Assembly (NCBI RefSeq): GCF_005217455.1 | Contig: NZ_SZPQ01000001.1 | Coordinates: 372,001-436,000 of the forward strand | Length of the DNA: 64,000 nt | Direction: 5' to 3' | Source: Martelella alba | GTDB lineage: Bacteria > Pseudomonadota > Gammaproteobacteria > Enterobacterales > Enterobacteriaceae | Shown here: piece by piece, positions 1-9,467 of the stretch | How the letters are laid out: each line of letters opens with the position of its first letter | Position numbering within the stretch: the stretch's first letter is position 1 | The notes under the pieces: model-generated | What the model was told of the DNA's origin: nothing | Seen by the model: the letters and a program-made list of their open reading frames with translations, nothing else | Databases searched by the model: none | Translations under genes and position numbers: made by a program

Positions 1-185
1 AGCAGCGTGGTGCCCAGCGCGGCGGAAACTTTGCCGATGCCGGATTTCAGCAATACCACGTCGATGCCGTGCAACCGACCGCTATAAAACTCGCAGCCGG
101 CTTTCTCCCAGACGGTGCGGTCCGTCAACTGGTCGCGCAGCAGCACGACTTCCTGTTCCATCGCGCCGATAATGCCTACTTTCAT
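1..185 (-). CDS. mtnN: 5'-methylthioadenosine/S-adenosylhomocysteine nucleosidase, N-terminal part
   Basis: Only the first 61 codons are inside the window; the gene runs off the left edge. The translated start [13 protein letters not shown] followed later by [18 protein letters not shown] is the typical N-terminus of MtnN (Pfs), a cytosolic homodimer that hydrolyses methylthioadenosine and S-adenosylhomocysteine to adenine and a thioribose or ribosyl-homocysteine (family knowledge). The gene is divergent from dgt, as in E. coli. The ATG at 185 matches the family start. The catalytic aspartate region is outside the window and cannot be checked. Confidence 0.93.
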   Translation of the reverse strand, partial: MKVGIIGAMEQEVVLLRDQLTDRTVWEKAGCEFYSGRLHGIDVVLLKSGIGKVSAALGTTL

Positions 186-359
186 GTCAGGGTCCTTAAA
201 ATGATAACGCAGTGGTCTTCACAAAATGACGAAGAGAACGTCTTTGCCGAATCGCGACATTCTATCATGTCCCGGCGTCGGAAATAATTGCCGCCGTGGT
301 TGCATTTATCGCCAGTTGTGGGTATGACGTTAAGTCTGGCTCAGTTCGGGAGGAACCTG

Positions 360-1874
360 ATGTCCGCCATTGATTTCAGCAAGAAATTCAGTTTTCAGCG
401 TCCTTTCGGGCAGCCCGTCGTCGCCGAGGACGAATATGCGATAATCCGCCAATTCGAAAGCGATCGCGGGCGTATCATCAATTCCGCCGCGATTCGGCGC
501 CTACAGCAGAAAACCCAGGTTTTTCCCCTGGAACGCAATGCGGCGGTCCGTTCCCGATTGACCCACTCTCTGGAGGTGCAGCAAGTCGGCCGGCATATCG
601 TCAAAGAAATCTTTCATCAATTGAAAAGCGGCGGCCGTCTGGGAGCGCTGGGGCTGGCGAGGTTCGAGGCCCCCAGCGAAAGTATCGTTGAAATGGCCTG
701 TTTGATGCACGACATCGGCAATCCGCCGTTCGGCCATTTCGGTGAATCCGCAATCAATGACTGGTTTTCGCGGCGCCTGGATCCGACCGGCCCGGACAGC
801 GACGCCCGCAGCAATGACGCCTGCCAGGTAGGCATCCTGCGGTTGCGCGCCGGCGAAACCGAGAACAATGTTCTGCGCGCCCGCATCCGGGCGGACTTGT
901 GCCATTTCGAGGGTAATGCCCAGGCCATCCGTTTGGTGCATAGCTTGTTGAAACTCAATCTGACCTACGCCCAGGTCGGCTGTATTATGAAATACACCCG
1001 TCCGGCTTATTGGCAGGGGCCGGTACCGGCGGAATTCAGCTATCTGATGAAAAAACCGGGTTATTACCTGGCCGAGGAGCGTTATATCGCCGCATTGCGC
1101 GAGCAATTGTCGCTGGGGGACTGCCATCGGTTTCCCCTGACGTATATTATGGAAGCAGCCGATGATATTTCCTATTGCATCGCTGATCTTGAGGATGCGG
1201 TGGAAAAAAAGATATTTACCGTGGAGACATTATATCATCACTTACTTAACGAGTGGGGCGAAGTGGCGCCCGGCGATATTTTTGAAAAAGTTATCGGCCA
1301 GGCTTTTAACCGGATCAAGCGCTATCCCGGATCGCGCGGCAGCGATCAGTTTTTTATGTACTTGCGGGTAAACACCGTATCCAGTCTGGTACCCCATGCG
1401 GCCAGACGTTTTTTGAACAATTTGCCGGCAATATATAACGGATCTTTTAATCAAGCATTGCTGGAGGATTCCGGGCCTGCCTATCGGCTACTTAAAATAT
1501 TCAAGGCCACGGCTTTCAAACATGTGTTCAATCATCCCGAAGTGGAGCAACTGGAACTTCAGGGTTATCGGGTAATAAGCGGTTTGCTGGAGATATACAG
1601 TCCGCTGCTGGACATGTCGCGACAGGCTTTCAGCGAGCTGGTCGACAAGGATTACCACCGGGACTATCCCATGGCCACCCGGTTGTTCCACAAGCTGTCC
1701 ACCAAGCACCGTCTGGCCTACGGCGAGGCGGTCGGGACATTGTACCGTTATCCGGACGGCCAACAGTCGATGATGGAGTTTTATTATCGGGCGCGATTAA
1801 TTCAGGACTATATAAGCGGAATGACGGATCTTTATGCCTGGGATGAATATCGTCGATTAATGGCGGCGGAATGA
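360..1874 (+). CDS. dgt: deoxyguanosinetriphosphate triphosphohydrolase
   Basis: This 504-residue protein matches E. coli Dgt (505 aa) end to end. It hydrolyses dGTP to deoxyguanosine and triphosphate in the cytosol. The HD-domain metal site is visible: His69 (RLTHS), His117-Asp118 in [13 protein letters not shown], and the later EAADDISYC segment. Its C-terminus [19 protein letters not shown] is the family ending. An upstream in-frame ATG at 288 would add 24 residues with no counterpart. The ATG at 360 is preceded by GGGAGG and gives the [10 protein letters not shown] start, so it is preferred. The gene is followed by degP in the same direction, as in E. coli. Confidence 0.96.
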   Translation: MSAIDFSKKFSFQRPFGQPVVAEDEYAIIRQFESDRGRIINSAAIRRLQQKTQVFPLERNAAVRSRLTHSLEVQQVGRHIVKEIFHQLKSGGRLGALGLARFEAPSESIVEMACLMHDIGNPPFGHFGESAINDWFSRRLDPTGPDSDARSNDACQVGILRLRAGETENNVLRARIRADLCHFEGNAQAIRLVHSLLKLNLTYAQVGCIMKYTRPAYWQGPVPAEFSYLMKKPGYYLAEERYIAALREQLSLGDCHRFPLTYIMEAADDISYCIADLEDAVEKKIFTVETLYHHLLNEWGEVAPGDIFEKVIGQAFNRIKRYPGSRGSDQFFMYLRVNTVSSLVPHAARRFLNNLPAIYNGSFNQALLEDSGPAYRLLKIFKATAFKHVFNHPEVEQLELQGYRVISGLLEIYSPLLDMSRQAFSELVDKDYHRDYPMATRLFHKLSTKHRLAYGEAVGTLYRYPDGQQSMMEFYYRARLIQDYISGMTDLYAWDEYRRLMAAE

Positions 1875-1942
1875 TCGCGGAAATAATGCCGAGTTTTGTA
1901 AAGACGGCCAATAATTGCTTACTATTGCCGCTTTTGCAATGA

Positions 1943-1970
1943 GGAACTTCGTGTTATTCCATAACTCTGA
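1943..1970 (+). promoter_or_regulatory. sigma-E type promoter of degP
   Basis: GGAACTT at 1943-1949 and TCTGA at 1966-1970 are separated by 16 bases, the layout of extracytoplasmic stress (RpoE) promoters. E. coli degP is a classical sigma-E target. The site lies about 70 bases upstream of the degP start. The assignment is by pattern and by knowledge of the orthologue. Confidence 0.7.
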
Positions 1971-2038
1971 CAAAGTGACCTCCTGCTGTAGGTCCGCATC
2001 ATTATCTGGTAATAGCATTCATAGTCGAGACACGATAG

Positions 2039-3466
2039 ATGAAAAAAATCACTTTAACCCTGAGTGCACTGGCCCTGAGTTTGGGGATGGCGCTAAGTCC
2101 GGTTTCCGTTTTCGCGGCGGAAACCGCTTCGACCAGCCAACAGCTTCCCAGCTTGGCGCCCATGCTGGCAAAAGTCATGCCTTCGGTCGTCAGCATTAGC
2201 GTTGAGGGCAGCACGGCGGTGAAATCGGCCAGATTGCCCGATCAATTCCAGCAGTTCTTCGGTCAAAATTCGCCGTTTTGCCAAGATGGCTCGCCCTTCC
2301 AGGATTCGCCAATGTGCCAGCAAGGCGGCAACGACGAAAATAACCCCGCGCCACGGGAGAAATTCATGGCGTTGGGCGCCGGGGTCATCATTAACGCGGA
2401 AAAAGGCTATGTCGTCACCAATAATCATGTGGTAAAAGATGCCAACAAAATCCAAGTCCAACTGTATGACGGCCGTAAATACGACGCCAAAATCATTGGC
2501 AAGGATCCCCGCTCGGATCTGGCGCTCATACAATTGAAGGACTTCAAAAATCTGACCGCCATCAAAATGGCCGACTCCGATCAACTGCGGGTCGGCGACT
2601 ACACCGTGGCCATCGGTAACCCCTACGGCCTGGGCGAAACCGCCACGTCGGGCATTGTCTCGGCCCTGGGACGTAGCGGCCTGAATATCGAAAACTACGA
2701 AAACTTTATCCAGACCGACGCGGCCATCAACCGGGGTAACTCCGGCGGGGCGCTGGTTAACCTCAATGGCGAGCTTATCGGCATCAACACCGCGATACTG
2801 GCGCCGGATGGCGGTAATATAGGCATCGGCTTCGCCATCCCCAGCAACATGGTCAAAAATCTGACCGCGCAGATGATAGAATATGGTCAGGTGCGACGGG
2901 GCGAAATCGGCATCATGGGTACCGAGTTGAGCTCTGAGCTGGCTAAGGCCATGAATGTCAACGCCCAGCGCGGCGCCTTCGTCAGTCAGGTACTGCCCAA
3001 ATCGGCGGCCGCTAAAGCCGGCGTGAAGGCCGGTGACGTGATCGTCACGTTAAATGGCAAACAAATCAGAAGTTTCGCCTCGTTCCGGGCCGACATCGGC
3101 TCCATGCCGGTGGGGACCAAGGTTTCGCTCGGCCTGCTGCGCGACGGCAAACCGCTGACGGTGACGGTGCAGCTTGAACAAAGCACCCAGTCGCAACTGG
3201 ATTCCTCCAATATCTTCCCCGGCATTGAAGGGGCGGAATTGAGCAACACCCAGATAGGCGACACGAAAGGCGTTAAAGTGGATAACGTCAAGCCCGGCAG
3301 TACCGCGGCGCGTATCGGCCTGAAGAAGGGCGATATCATCCTGGGGATCAACCAGCAACCGGTGCAAAATATGGGCGAACTGCGCAAGATTCTGGATACC
3401 AAGCCGTCGGTCCTCGCGCTGAACGTCCAGCGCGGCGATACCACGCTTTATCTGCTGGCGCAATGA
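2039..3466 (+). CDS. degP: periplasmic serine endoprotease/chaperone DegP
   Basis: The 475-residue precursor has a Sec signal peptide (residues 1-26, ending SVFA before AETAS), a trypsin-like domain and two PDZ domains (about 280-370 and 385-470), as in E. coli DegP (474 aa). The catalytic triad is readable: His130 (TNNHVV), Asp160 (RSDLALI) and Ser235 (NRGNSGGA). Cys81 and Cys93 in the LA loop are the pair that forms the redox-sensitive disulfide in E. coli. The enzyme degrades or refolds misfolded envelope proteins in the periplasm. A sigma-E promoter precedes it and a strong terminator follows, so it is probably monocistronic. Confidence 0.97.
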   Translation: MKKITLTLSALALSLGMALSPVSVFAAETASTSQQLPSLAPMLAKVMPSVVSISVEGSTAVKSARLPDQFQQFFGQNSPFCQDGSPFQDSPMCQQGGNDENNPAPREKFMALGAGVIINAEKGYVVTNNHVVKDANKIQVQLYDGRKYDAKIIGKDPRSDLALIQLKDFKNLTAIKMADSDQLRVGDYTVAIGNPYGLGETATSGIVSALGRSGLNIENYENFIQTDAAINRGNSGGALVNLNGELIGINTAILAPDGGNIGIGFAIPSNMVKNLTAQMIEYGQVRRGEIGIMGTELSSELAKAMNVNAQRGAFVSQVLPKSAAAKAGVKAGDVIVTLNGKQIRSFASFRADIGSMPVGTKVSLGLLRDGKPLTVTVQLEQSTQSQLDSSNIFPGIEGAELSNTQIGDTKGVKVDNVKPGSTAARIGLKKGDIILGINQQPVQNMGELRKILDTKPSVLALNVQRGDTTLYLLAQ

Positions 3467-3493
3467 CGCCGTCTTGCCATCTCCTCTCTGCGG

Positions 3494-3519
3494 CAGCGCC
3501 TTCGGGCGCTGTTTTTTTT
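3494..3519 (+). terminator. rho-independent terminator after degP
   Basis: A CAGCGCC stem, TTCG loop and GGCGCTG stem are followed by eight T residues. This is a textbook intrinsic terminator 27 bases after the degP stop. Confidence 0.93.
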
Positions 3520-3567
3520 CACTAAGAATGTGATTTCACCCACAAATCAAACGGGTTAATCCTTGCT

Positions 3568-3583
3568 TTGTGCCTTTGCACAA
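3568..3583. promoter_or_regulatory. palindrome upstream of cdaR, possible CdaR operator
   Basis: TTGTGC-CTTT-GCACAA is a perfect 6+4+6 inverted repeat about 60 bases upstream of the cdaR start. A related GCACA-T-TGTGC palindrome lies at 7736-7746 in the gudP-gudD promoter region. CdaR is autoregulated and activates gud and gar genes in E. coli (established). That these palindromes are its binding sites is inference. Confidence 0.4.
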
Positions 3584-3643
3584 TGAATGGCGCCTTTACT
3601 CGGTTTATGCTAGTGCAAAGTGTGTAAAGAGGCGAAGGACAGG

Positions 3644-4801
3644 ATGGCGACATATCATCTCGATGCGAGATTAGCCCAAGACATCGTGGCAAGGACGATG
3701 CAGATTATCGACAGCAATATCAATGTCATGGACGCTCGGGGACGCATTATCGGCAGCGGCGATCAGGAGCGTATCGGCGAATTGCACGAAGGCGCGCTGT
3801 TGGCCTTGTCACAGGCGCGGGTGGTGGATATTGACGAAGGGGTGGCCCGCCATCTCCATGGCGTTCGACCCGGCATCAACCTGCCGCTGAAAATCGATGG
3901 CACCATTGTCGGGGTCATCGGTCTGACCGGAAATCCCGGCCAGTTGCGTCAATATGGCGAACTGGTGTGCATGACGGCGGAAATGATGCTGGAACAGGCC
4001 CGTCTGCTGCATATGCTGGCCCAGGACAGCCGGTTGCGCGAAGAATTGGTATTGAACCTCATCCGGGCCGAGGACGTGACGCCGGCCTTGATAGAATGGG
4101 CGCAGCGGCTGGGCATCGACATTAATCAGCCGCGGGTGGCGGCGGTGGTCGAGGTGGACAGCGGCCAGTTCGGCGTGGATAGCGCCATGGCCGAATTACA
4201 GCAATTGCAGACGCTACTGACCACGCCGGAACGGGACAATCTCATCGCCATCGTTTCACTGACTGAGATGGTGGTGTTAAAACCGGCGCTTAACAGCCAC
4301 GGACGTTTCGACGCGGATGAGCACCGACGCCGGGTTGATACGCTGTTTTCCCGCATGACCGAAAGCAGCCAGTTGCGGGTGCGTATCGCGCTGGGCAATT
4401 ATTTTCCGGGGCCGGGCGGCATTGCCCGCTCCTGGCGCACCGCCCGTACCACCATGGCGGTGGGCAAGCAGCGTTTGCCTGATCAGCGCCGCTATTTCTA
4501 CCCTGATCTGATGCTGCCGGTGCTGCTCGATAGCTTGCGCGGCGGCTGGCAGGCCGGCGAACTGGTGCGTCCGCTGACAAAGCTCAAGGCCATGGACAAT
4601 AACGGCCTGCTGCGCCGCACGCTCATCGCCTGGTTTCGGCACAATGTCCAGCCGACGCCCACCGCCAAGGCGCTGTTTATTCACCGCAACACTCTGGAAT
4701 ATCGGCTTAACCGCATATCGGAGATGACCGGGCTGGACCTGGCCAATTTTGATGACCGCCTGTTGTTGTATGTGGCGCTGCAACTGGATGACGAGGTTTG
4801 A
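3644..4801 (+). CDS. cdaR: sugar diacid regulator CdaR
   Basis: The 385-residue protein matches E. coli CdaR from MATYHLDARLAQDIVARTM to the end and has the same length. An N-terminal sugar-diacid recognition domain (about 1-135) is followed by a GGDEF-like linker and a C-terminal PucR-type helix-turn-helix (TAKALFIHRNTLEYRLNRIS, near 345-365). It activates glucarate, galactarate and glycerate catabolism genes. The longer frame starts at 3620, but ATG 3644 has AAGGA just upstream and matches the family start. It lies beside its predicted gud/gar targets, whereas in E. coli it is far from them. Confidence 0.95.
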   Translation: MATYHLDARLAQDIVARTMQIIDSNINVMDARGRIIGSGDQERIGELHEGALLALSQARVVDIDEGVARHLHGVRPGINLPLKIDGTIVGVIGLTGNPGQLRQYGELVCMTAEMMLEQARLLHMLAQDSRLREELVLNLIRAEDVTPALIEWAQRLGIDINQPRVAAVVEVDSGQFGVDSAMAELQQLQTLLTTPERDNLIAIVSLTEMVVLKPALNSHGRFDADEHRRRVDTLFSRMTESSQLRVRIALGNYFPGPGGIARSWRTARTTMAVGKQRLPDQRRYFYPDLMLPVLLDSLRGGWQAGELVRPLTKLKAMDNNGLLRRTLIAWFRHNVQPTPTAKALFIHRNTLEYRLNRISEMTGLDLANFDDRLLLYVALQLDDEV

Positions 4802-4847
4802 GCGGGTTGGCGGGGCGAATATCGGGGCGCGTTGCGCCCCGTTTTAT

Positions 4848-6194
4848 TTAACGCACCAGCGCCGGACGTTTTCTATCAAAGGTCCAGCCGGGGATAAGGT
4901 ACTGCATGGCCGTCGCGTCGTTGCGGGCGCCCGAAGGCATGCGCTTGTACAACGCATGGTGTTTTTCGATCTGCGCCATGTCGATGTCCACGCCCAGTCC
5001 CGGCTTGTCGCTAATCGTGATGGCGCCGTCGATGATCTGCAACGGTTCCCGAGTCAACCGCTGGCCTTCCTGCCAGATCCAGTGCGTGTCAAGGGCGGTG
5101 GGTTTGCCCGGCGCGGCGGCGCCCACCTGGGTAAACATCGCCAGTGATATGTCAAAATGATTATTGGAATGGCAGCCCCAGGTCAGCCCCCACTCGTCGC
5201 ATAGCTGGGCAACGCGGATGGCGCCCTGCAACGTCCAGAAATGCGGATCGGCCAAGGGGATGTCGATCGAGTTCAGTTGAACCGCGTGGCTCAACTCACG
5301 CCAGTTGGTGGCTATCATATTGGTGGCGACCGGCAGGCCGGTGGCGCGCTTGAATTCCGCCATAACCTCGCGGCCGGAGAACCCCTGTTCGGCGCCGCAA
5401 GGGTCTTCGGCATAGGCCAATACGCCCCGCATATCTTTGCACAGCGCGATAGCCTCGCGAAGCGACCAGGCGCCATTCGGGTCGATAGTGATCCTGGCGT
5501 CGGGGAAGCGTTTGGCCAAAGCGCTCACGGTGGCGATTTCCTGTTCCCCGGCCAAAACCCCGCCTTTAAGCTTGAAGTCCTTGAATCCGTAGCGATCCTG
5601 CGCCGCTTCCGCCTGACGCACCACCGCCTCCGGCGTCAGCGCGGTTTCCCGGCGCACCCGGTACCAGTCATGGGCCGCCTGCGCCGGGGCGGTTTCATAG
5701 GACAGATCGGTACGGGCGCTATCGCCGACGAAAAACAGGTAGCCCAATACCGGCACGCTATCGCGCTGTTTGCCCGGCCCCAATAATTCCGCCACCGGCA
5801 CGCCGAGGTGCTGGCCCATCAAATCCAACAGCGCCGCTTCCAGCGCGGCGACCGCGTTGACCCGCAACTCAAACGTCCAGGCGCCTTGGCCGAAAGACTC
5901 GAAATCCTGTCCCATATGGCCAGTATGTACGTCATATACCATCCGATTCAAAGTGGCGAGCGGCTGGTTGACGACCCGTTGTCTGGCATCCAGTAGGGTA
6001 TTGAGGATAACGTCGCCGCCCGGCGCTTCGCCGACGCCGGTATGGCCGGCGTTATCGGTCAGGATCACGATATTGCGGGTAAAAAACGGACCGTGGGCGC
6101 CGCCGATGTTCATCAACATGCTGTCCTGGCCGGCTACCGGCACCACTTTCATATCGATGATTTTTGGCGCACCGGAAAAATCACTCTTATCCAT
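4848..6194 (-). CDS. gudX: glucarate dehydratase-related protein GudX
   Basis: This enolase-superfamily protein (448 aa) is closer to E. coli GudX than to GudD. Signature stretches are [12 protein letters not shown], the [21 protein letters not shown] region, and a GARNDA(T)[16 protein letters not shown] ending. By offset from E. coli GudD the catalytic set is intact: Lys208/Lys210 (KLKGG), Asp238, Glu269, Asn292, Asp316 and His342. E. coli GudX is reported to have weak glucarate/idarate dehydratase activity. It is probably transcribed after gudP on the same strand (51 bases apart), and AGGAAG precedes the ATG. It could act as an accessory subunit or paralogue of GudD; which one cannot be told from sequence. 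Confidence 0.9.
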   Translation of the reverse strand: MDKSDFSGAPKIIDMKVVPVAGQDSMLMNIGGAHGPFFTRNIVILTDNAGHTGVGEAPGGDVILNTLLDARQRVVNQPLATLNRMVYDVHTGHMGQDFESFGQGAWTFELRVNAVAALEAALLDLMGQHLGVPVAELLGPGKQRDSVPVLGYLFFVGDSARTDLSYETAPAQAAHDWYRVRRETALTPEAVVRQAEAAQDRYGFKDFKLKGGVLAGEQEIATVSALAKRFPDARITIDPNGAWSLREAIALCKDMRGVLAYAEDPCGAEQGFSGREVMAEFKRATGLPVATNMIATNWRELSHAVQLNSIDIPLADPHFWTLQGAIRVAQLCDEWGLTWGCHSNNHFDISLAMFTQVGAAAPGKPTALDTHWIWQEGQRLTREPLQIIDGAITISDKPGLGVDIDMAQIEKHHALYKRMPSGARNDATAMQYLIPGWTFDRKRPALVR

Positions 6195-6245
6195 GGTTAC
6201 TTCCTCATATTTCAGGCCGCCTTGCGGCGGTCATGGCAAAACCGC

Positions 6246-7583
6246 TTATGCCGACAGCTGCTTGAGTTCCAGGCGCTGAATTTTTCCGACGATAAACAGA
6301 TAACTGAGTATGACAACCAGACCGTTGGCCGCCACATAAATCAGGGCGCCGTTGAACGAACCGGTTTTATTCAGGATATAACCGATAACGATAGGCGTAA
6401 CGATGGCGCCGATTTGCGTCACCAGATTCAATACGCCGCCGCTCAGGCCGACGATGGCTTTCGGCGCCGTGTCGGCGTTCACTGTCCAGCCCAGCGCGCC
6501 GATACCTTTGCCGAAGAAGGCGAGGGACATGGCGGCCACGACGACCACATCGGAGGTGGTGTAGTTACAGATAACCATACTGGTGCACATCAGCATACCC
6601 AAGATGATGGGCGTCTTGCGGGCCACCGACAGGGAATAGCCTTTGTTGAGCAGGTAATCGGAAAATATTCCCCCCAGAATCCCGCCGATACAACCGCAAA
6701 TCGCCGGCAACGCCGCCACGAAACCGGCTTGCAGGATGGACATCCCACGGCCCTTGACCAGGTAAATCGGGAACCAGGACAGGAAAAACCAGGTAATGGC
6801 GTTAACGCAGTAATTGGCCAGATAAATGCCGAGCATCATCCGACTAGAAAACAGTTGCTTGACGTAGCTCATCTGCGAACCGGTGTGGCTTTTCTGCCGG
6901 GCCGGCTGGTTATCCATATCCACCAGGCCGCCGCCCTTGCGGATGTAATCCACCTCCGCCTTGCTTACGCGCGGGTGGTCAAGCGGGCTGTACATGGTTT
7001 TGAACCATACCGCGCCAAGTATGCCCCCCACGATGCCCATTACGATAAAGACGTACTCCCAACTGATTTCCTGCGTGATCCAACCCAACAAGGGATTAAA
7101 AATCACCAGGGCGGCATATTGCGAAATGTTGAAAATCGCCGAGGCCGTACCGCGCTCCCTGATGGGAAACCAGGCGGATACGATGCGGCTGTTGGCCGGC
7201 ATGACTGGCGCTTCCGAAAAACCCACCATAAAGCGTAGAATAAACAGCATCAACGCGGCGGAGGCGAAAAAATGTACAAATCCCTGCGTGAAAGTAAAGA
7301 TTGACCAAATAATGACAGCGCTACCATAAATGATTTTAGAACCGAAGCGATCCAAAAGCCAACCGCCCGGCAATTGCGCCAAGGTATAAGCCCAGCCGAA
7401 CGCGGAAAAGACATAGCCCATTTCCAACGGATTCAATCCCAGATCGGCGGCGACATGGGGACCGGCGATGGATAAGGTCGAACGGTCCGCATAATTGACG
7501 GTACTGATAATAAATAAAATTGCCAGAATCCAGAACCTGGAGTGGGTTTTCCGGGCGGCAACGGTAAGCGTATTTTCAGCCAT
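6246..7583 (-). CDS. gudP: MFS glucarate/galactarate transporter, GudP type
   Basis: The 445-residue integral inner-membrane protein has about 12 hydrophobic segments and belongs to the anion:cation symporter family of MFS carriers (GudP/GarP/D-galactonate). Family marks are [43 protein letters not shown] and GKGIGALGW. It imports D-glucarate and probably galactarate by proton symport. It leads a gudP-gudX transcript divergent from gudD and has AGAGG before the ATG at 7583. It is about as far from E. coli GudP as from GarP in places, so the name follows position as much as sequence. Confidence 0.86.
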   Translation of the reverse strand: MAENTLTVAARKTHSRFWILAILFIISTVNYADRSTLSIAGPHVAADLGLNPLEMGYVFSAFGWAYTLAQLPGGWLLDRFGSKIIYGSAVIIWSIFTFTQGFVHFFASAALMLFILRFMVGFSEAPVMPANSRIVSAWFPIRERGTASAIFNISQYAALVIFNPLLGWITQEISWEYVFIVMGIVGGILGAVWFKTMYSPLDHPRVSKAEVDYIRKGGGLVDMDNQPARQKSHTGSQMSYVKQLFSSRMMLGIYLANYCVNAITWFFLSWFPIYLVKGRGMSILQAGFVAALPAICGCIGGILGGIFSDYLLNKGYSLSVARKTPIILGMLMCTSMVICNYTTSDVVVVAAMSLAFFGKGIGALGWTVNADTAPKAIVGLSGGVLNLVTQIGAIVTPIVIGYILNKTGSFNGALIYVAANGLVVILSYLFIVGKIQRLELKQLSA

Positions 7584-7804
7584 GATTCCTCTCCCCTTGA
7601 CGGGTATAGGTGATTTTTATTATGTTCGCGCCTCACGGGCAAAGCGGATTGCCCCTCATCCCCAGGATGACGGCCAAACCCATTGCGGCGAAACCGCGAA
7701 TACGTGTGGCAAAGTATATGTTGCATGGGTTATCGGCACATTGTGCTTTTGACTGAATGCATGGCAGGCAAGACGGGGAGTTTTTTGGCGTCGGAACAGC
7801 ATGG

Positions 7805-7820
7805 TGTGATTGCAGTCACT
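7805..7820. promoter_or_regulatory. probable CRP binding site
   Basis: TGTGA-TTGCAG-TCACT matches the CRP consensus TGTGA-N6-TCACA at nine of ten core bases, within the divergent gudP-gudD promoter region. Catabolite control of sugar-acid genes makes this plausible. Function is inferred. Confidence 0.6.
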
Positions 7821-7931
7821 TTATCTCATTTCACAAGGCAAAATGGCGGCGTTAAGGGATTGTCGCCGAGAGAAAGTCCTCAGGCTTGGGCAGTTGCACA
7901 GTGTTCAGCGCCACAACGCGCGCTATAGTCA

Positions 7932-7953
7932 TTCTCGTAGAATCTCACGAGAA
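7932..7953. promoter_or_regulatory. inverted repeat just upstream of gudD
   Basis: TTCTCGT and ACGAGAA form a perfect 7-bp inverted repeat with an 8-base spacer, ending 40 bases before the gudD ATG. It could be a regulator site or a 5' UTR hairpin. No second copy was found in the garD-garP spacer, which weakens the idea of a shared CdaR operator. Confidence 0.3.
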
Positions 7954-7993
7954 ATGTCATGTTACGCAATGCATCGTCAGGAAAGGAAAAGTT

Positions 7994-9319
7994 ATGACTC
8001 CCATAATCAATGGCATGAAAGTCATCCCCGTCGCCGGTCATGACAGTATGTTATTAAATCTCAGCGGCGCGCACGGTCCGTTTTTTACCCGCAATATTGT
8101 GATCCTGACCGATAACGCCGGCCATACCGGCGTCGGCGAGGTGCCCGGCGGCGAAAAAATACGCCAGACCCTGGAAGACGCGGCGGCGCTGGTGACAGGG
8201 CAGCCCTTGGGCGAATACCGCAATGTCATGCGTACCGTGCGGGAACGTTTTGCCGGGCGCGATGACGCCGGCCGCGGCCTGCAAACTTTCGACCTGCGTA
8301 CCACCATCCATGTGGTAACCGGCATCGAAGCGGCGATGCTGGATTTGCTGGGGCAATTCCTCGAGGTGCCGGTGGCGGCCCTATTGGGCGAGGGGCAGCA
8401 ACGGCAAGAGGTCGATATGCTGGGGTATCTGTTCTACGTCGGCGAACGTCAGCGCACGGATCTGGCCTACCGCAGCCAGCCCGACGCCCCGTGCGACTGG
8501 TACCGCCTGCGCCATGAAGCGGCGCTGGATCCGGCCGCCATCGTGCGTCTGGCTGAGGCCGCTCAAGACAAATACGGCTTTAACGATTTCAAACTCAAGG
8601 GCGGCGTCTTTCCCGGCGAACAGGAAGCCGAAGCGGTCACCGCGCTGGCCCGCCGGTTTCCCGACGCGCGCATCACTCTTGACCCGAATGGCGCCTGGTC
8701 GCTGGATGAGGCGATCGGGCTGGGGAAACAGCTAGGCGGCGTGCTGGCTTACGCCGAGGATCCTTGCGGCGCCGAACAAGGCTACTCCGGCCGCGAGGTT
8801 ATGGCGGAATTCCGGCGGGCCACCGGCCTGCCGACGGCAACCAACATGATAGCCACCGACTGGCGGCAGATGCATCATGCCATTGCCTTGCAATCGGTGG
8901 ATATTCCGCTGGCGGACCCGCATTTCTGGACCATGCAGGGCTCGGTGCGCGTCGCCCAGCTGTGTCATGAGTGGGGGCTGACCTGGGGGTCGCATTCCAA
9001 TAACCATTTCGATATATCACTGGCGATGTTTACCCATGTGGCCGCCGCGGCGCCGGGACGGATCACGGCTATCGACACCCACTGGATCTGGCAGGAAGGC
9101 GAGGAACGGTTAACCAAAGAACCCCTGCGCATCGTCGGGGGTAAGGTCAAGGTACCCCAAGGCCCCGGACTGGGCATCGAGCTGGATATGGAACGGGTCA
9201 TGCAGGGCAACGCGCTTTACCGGCAACACGGACTGGGTGCGCGGGATGACGCCCAAGCCATGCAATACCTGATACCGGGCTGGCGGTTTGACAACAAGCG
9301 GCCGTCGCTGGCGCGCTGA
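7994..9319 (+). CDS. gudD: glucarate dehydratase
   Basis: The 441-residue protein is the true GudD orthologue (E. coli 446 aa), with [21 protein letters not shown] and the [10 protein letters not shown] segment. It dehydrates D-glucarate and L-idarate to 5-keto-4-deoxy-D-glucarate. The enolase-superfamily active site is complete: Lys200 and Lys202 (FKLKGG), metal ligands Asp230, Glu261 and Asn284, and the Asp308-His334 dyad. ATG 7994 gives [15 protein letters not shown] and has AGGAAA upstream; earlier in-frame starts add unrelated sequence. It is transcribed away from gudP and ends at a long hairpin shared with garD. Confidence 0.95.
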   Translation: MTPIINGMKVIPVAGHDSMLLNLSGAHGPFFTRNIVILTDNAGHTGVGEVPGGEKIRQTLEDAAALVTGQPLGEYRNVMRTVRERFAGRDDAGRGLQTFDLRTTIHVVTGIEAAMLDLLGQFLEVPVAALLGEGQQRQEVDMLGYLFYVGERQRTDLAYRSQPDAPCDWYRLRHEAALDPAAIVRLAEAAQDKYGFNDFKLKGGVFPGEQEAEAVTALARRFPDARITLDPNGAWSLDEAIGLGKQLGGVLAYAEDPCGAEQGYSGREVMAEFRRATGLPTATNMIATDWRQMHHAIALQSVDIPLADPHFWTMQGSVRVAQLCHEWGLTWGSHSNNHFDISLAMFTHVAAAAPGRITAIDTHWIWQEGEERLTKEPLRIVGGKVKVPQGPGLGIELDMERVMQGNALYRQHGLGARDDAQAMQYLIPGWRFDNKRPSLAR

Positions 9320-9327
9320 TGACCCAT

Positions 9328-9375
9328 GATAAACCCGACGTGGGCCGGGATTTTCCGGCCCACGTCGGGTTTATC
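9328..9375. terminator. bidirectional terminator between gudD and garD
   Basis: A perfect 21-bp inverted repeat (9328-9348 and 9355-9375) has a six-base loop GATTTT. It lies nine bases after the gudD stop and is tail to tail with garD. The stem ends in ATAAACCC/GGGTTTAT rather than a long T run, but its length and position between convergent genes fit a two-way terminator. Confidence 0.75.
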
Positions 9376-9467
9376 CCTTACATTCAACAAACAACATGAA
9401 AGACGTTTGCCGGAATCAGGGCGATAGGGTCAATAGCGGACCGGCATCGCCGGTCCAGGGCGGCCGA

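Larger units (their letters stand above)
7584..7993. promoter_or_regulatory. divergent gudP-gudD control region
   Basis: This 410-base spacer between the two divergent transcripts has no convincing gene. It contains a CRP-like site (7805-7820), the palindrome TTCTCGT-N8-ACGAGAA (7932-7953) about 40 bases before gudD, and GCACA-T-TGTGC (7736-7746). It is the expected place for CdaR and CRP control. AGGAAA at about 7983 is the gudD ribosome binding site. Confidence 0.6.

Noticed and set aside
6042-7238. 398-codon plus-strand frame opposite gudP/gudX
   Set aside because: It is antisense to strongly conserved gudP and gudX, with histidine/glutamine-rich composition typical of reverse-strand shadows in high-GC genes.
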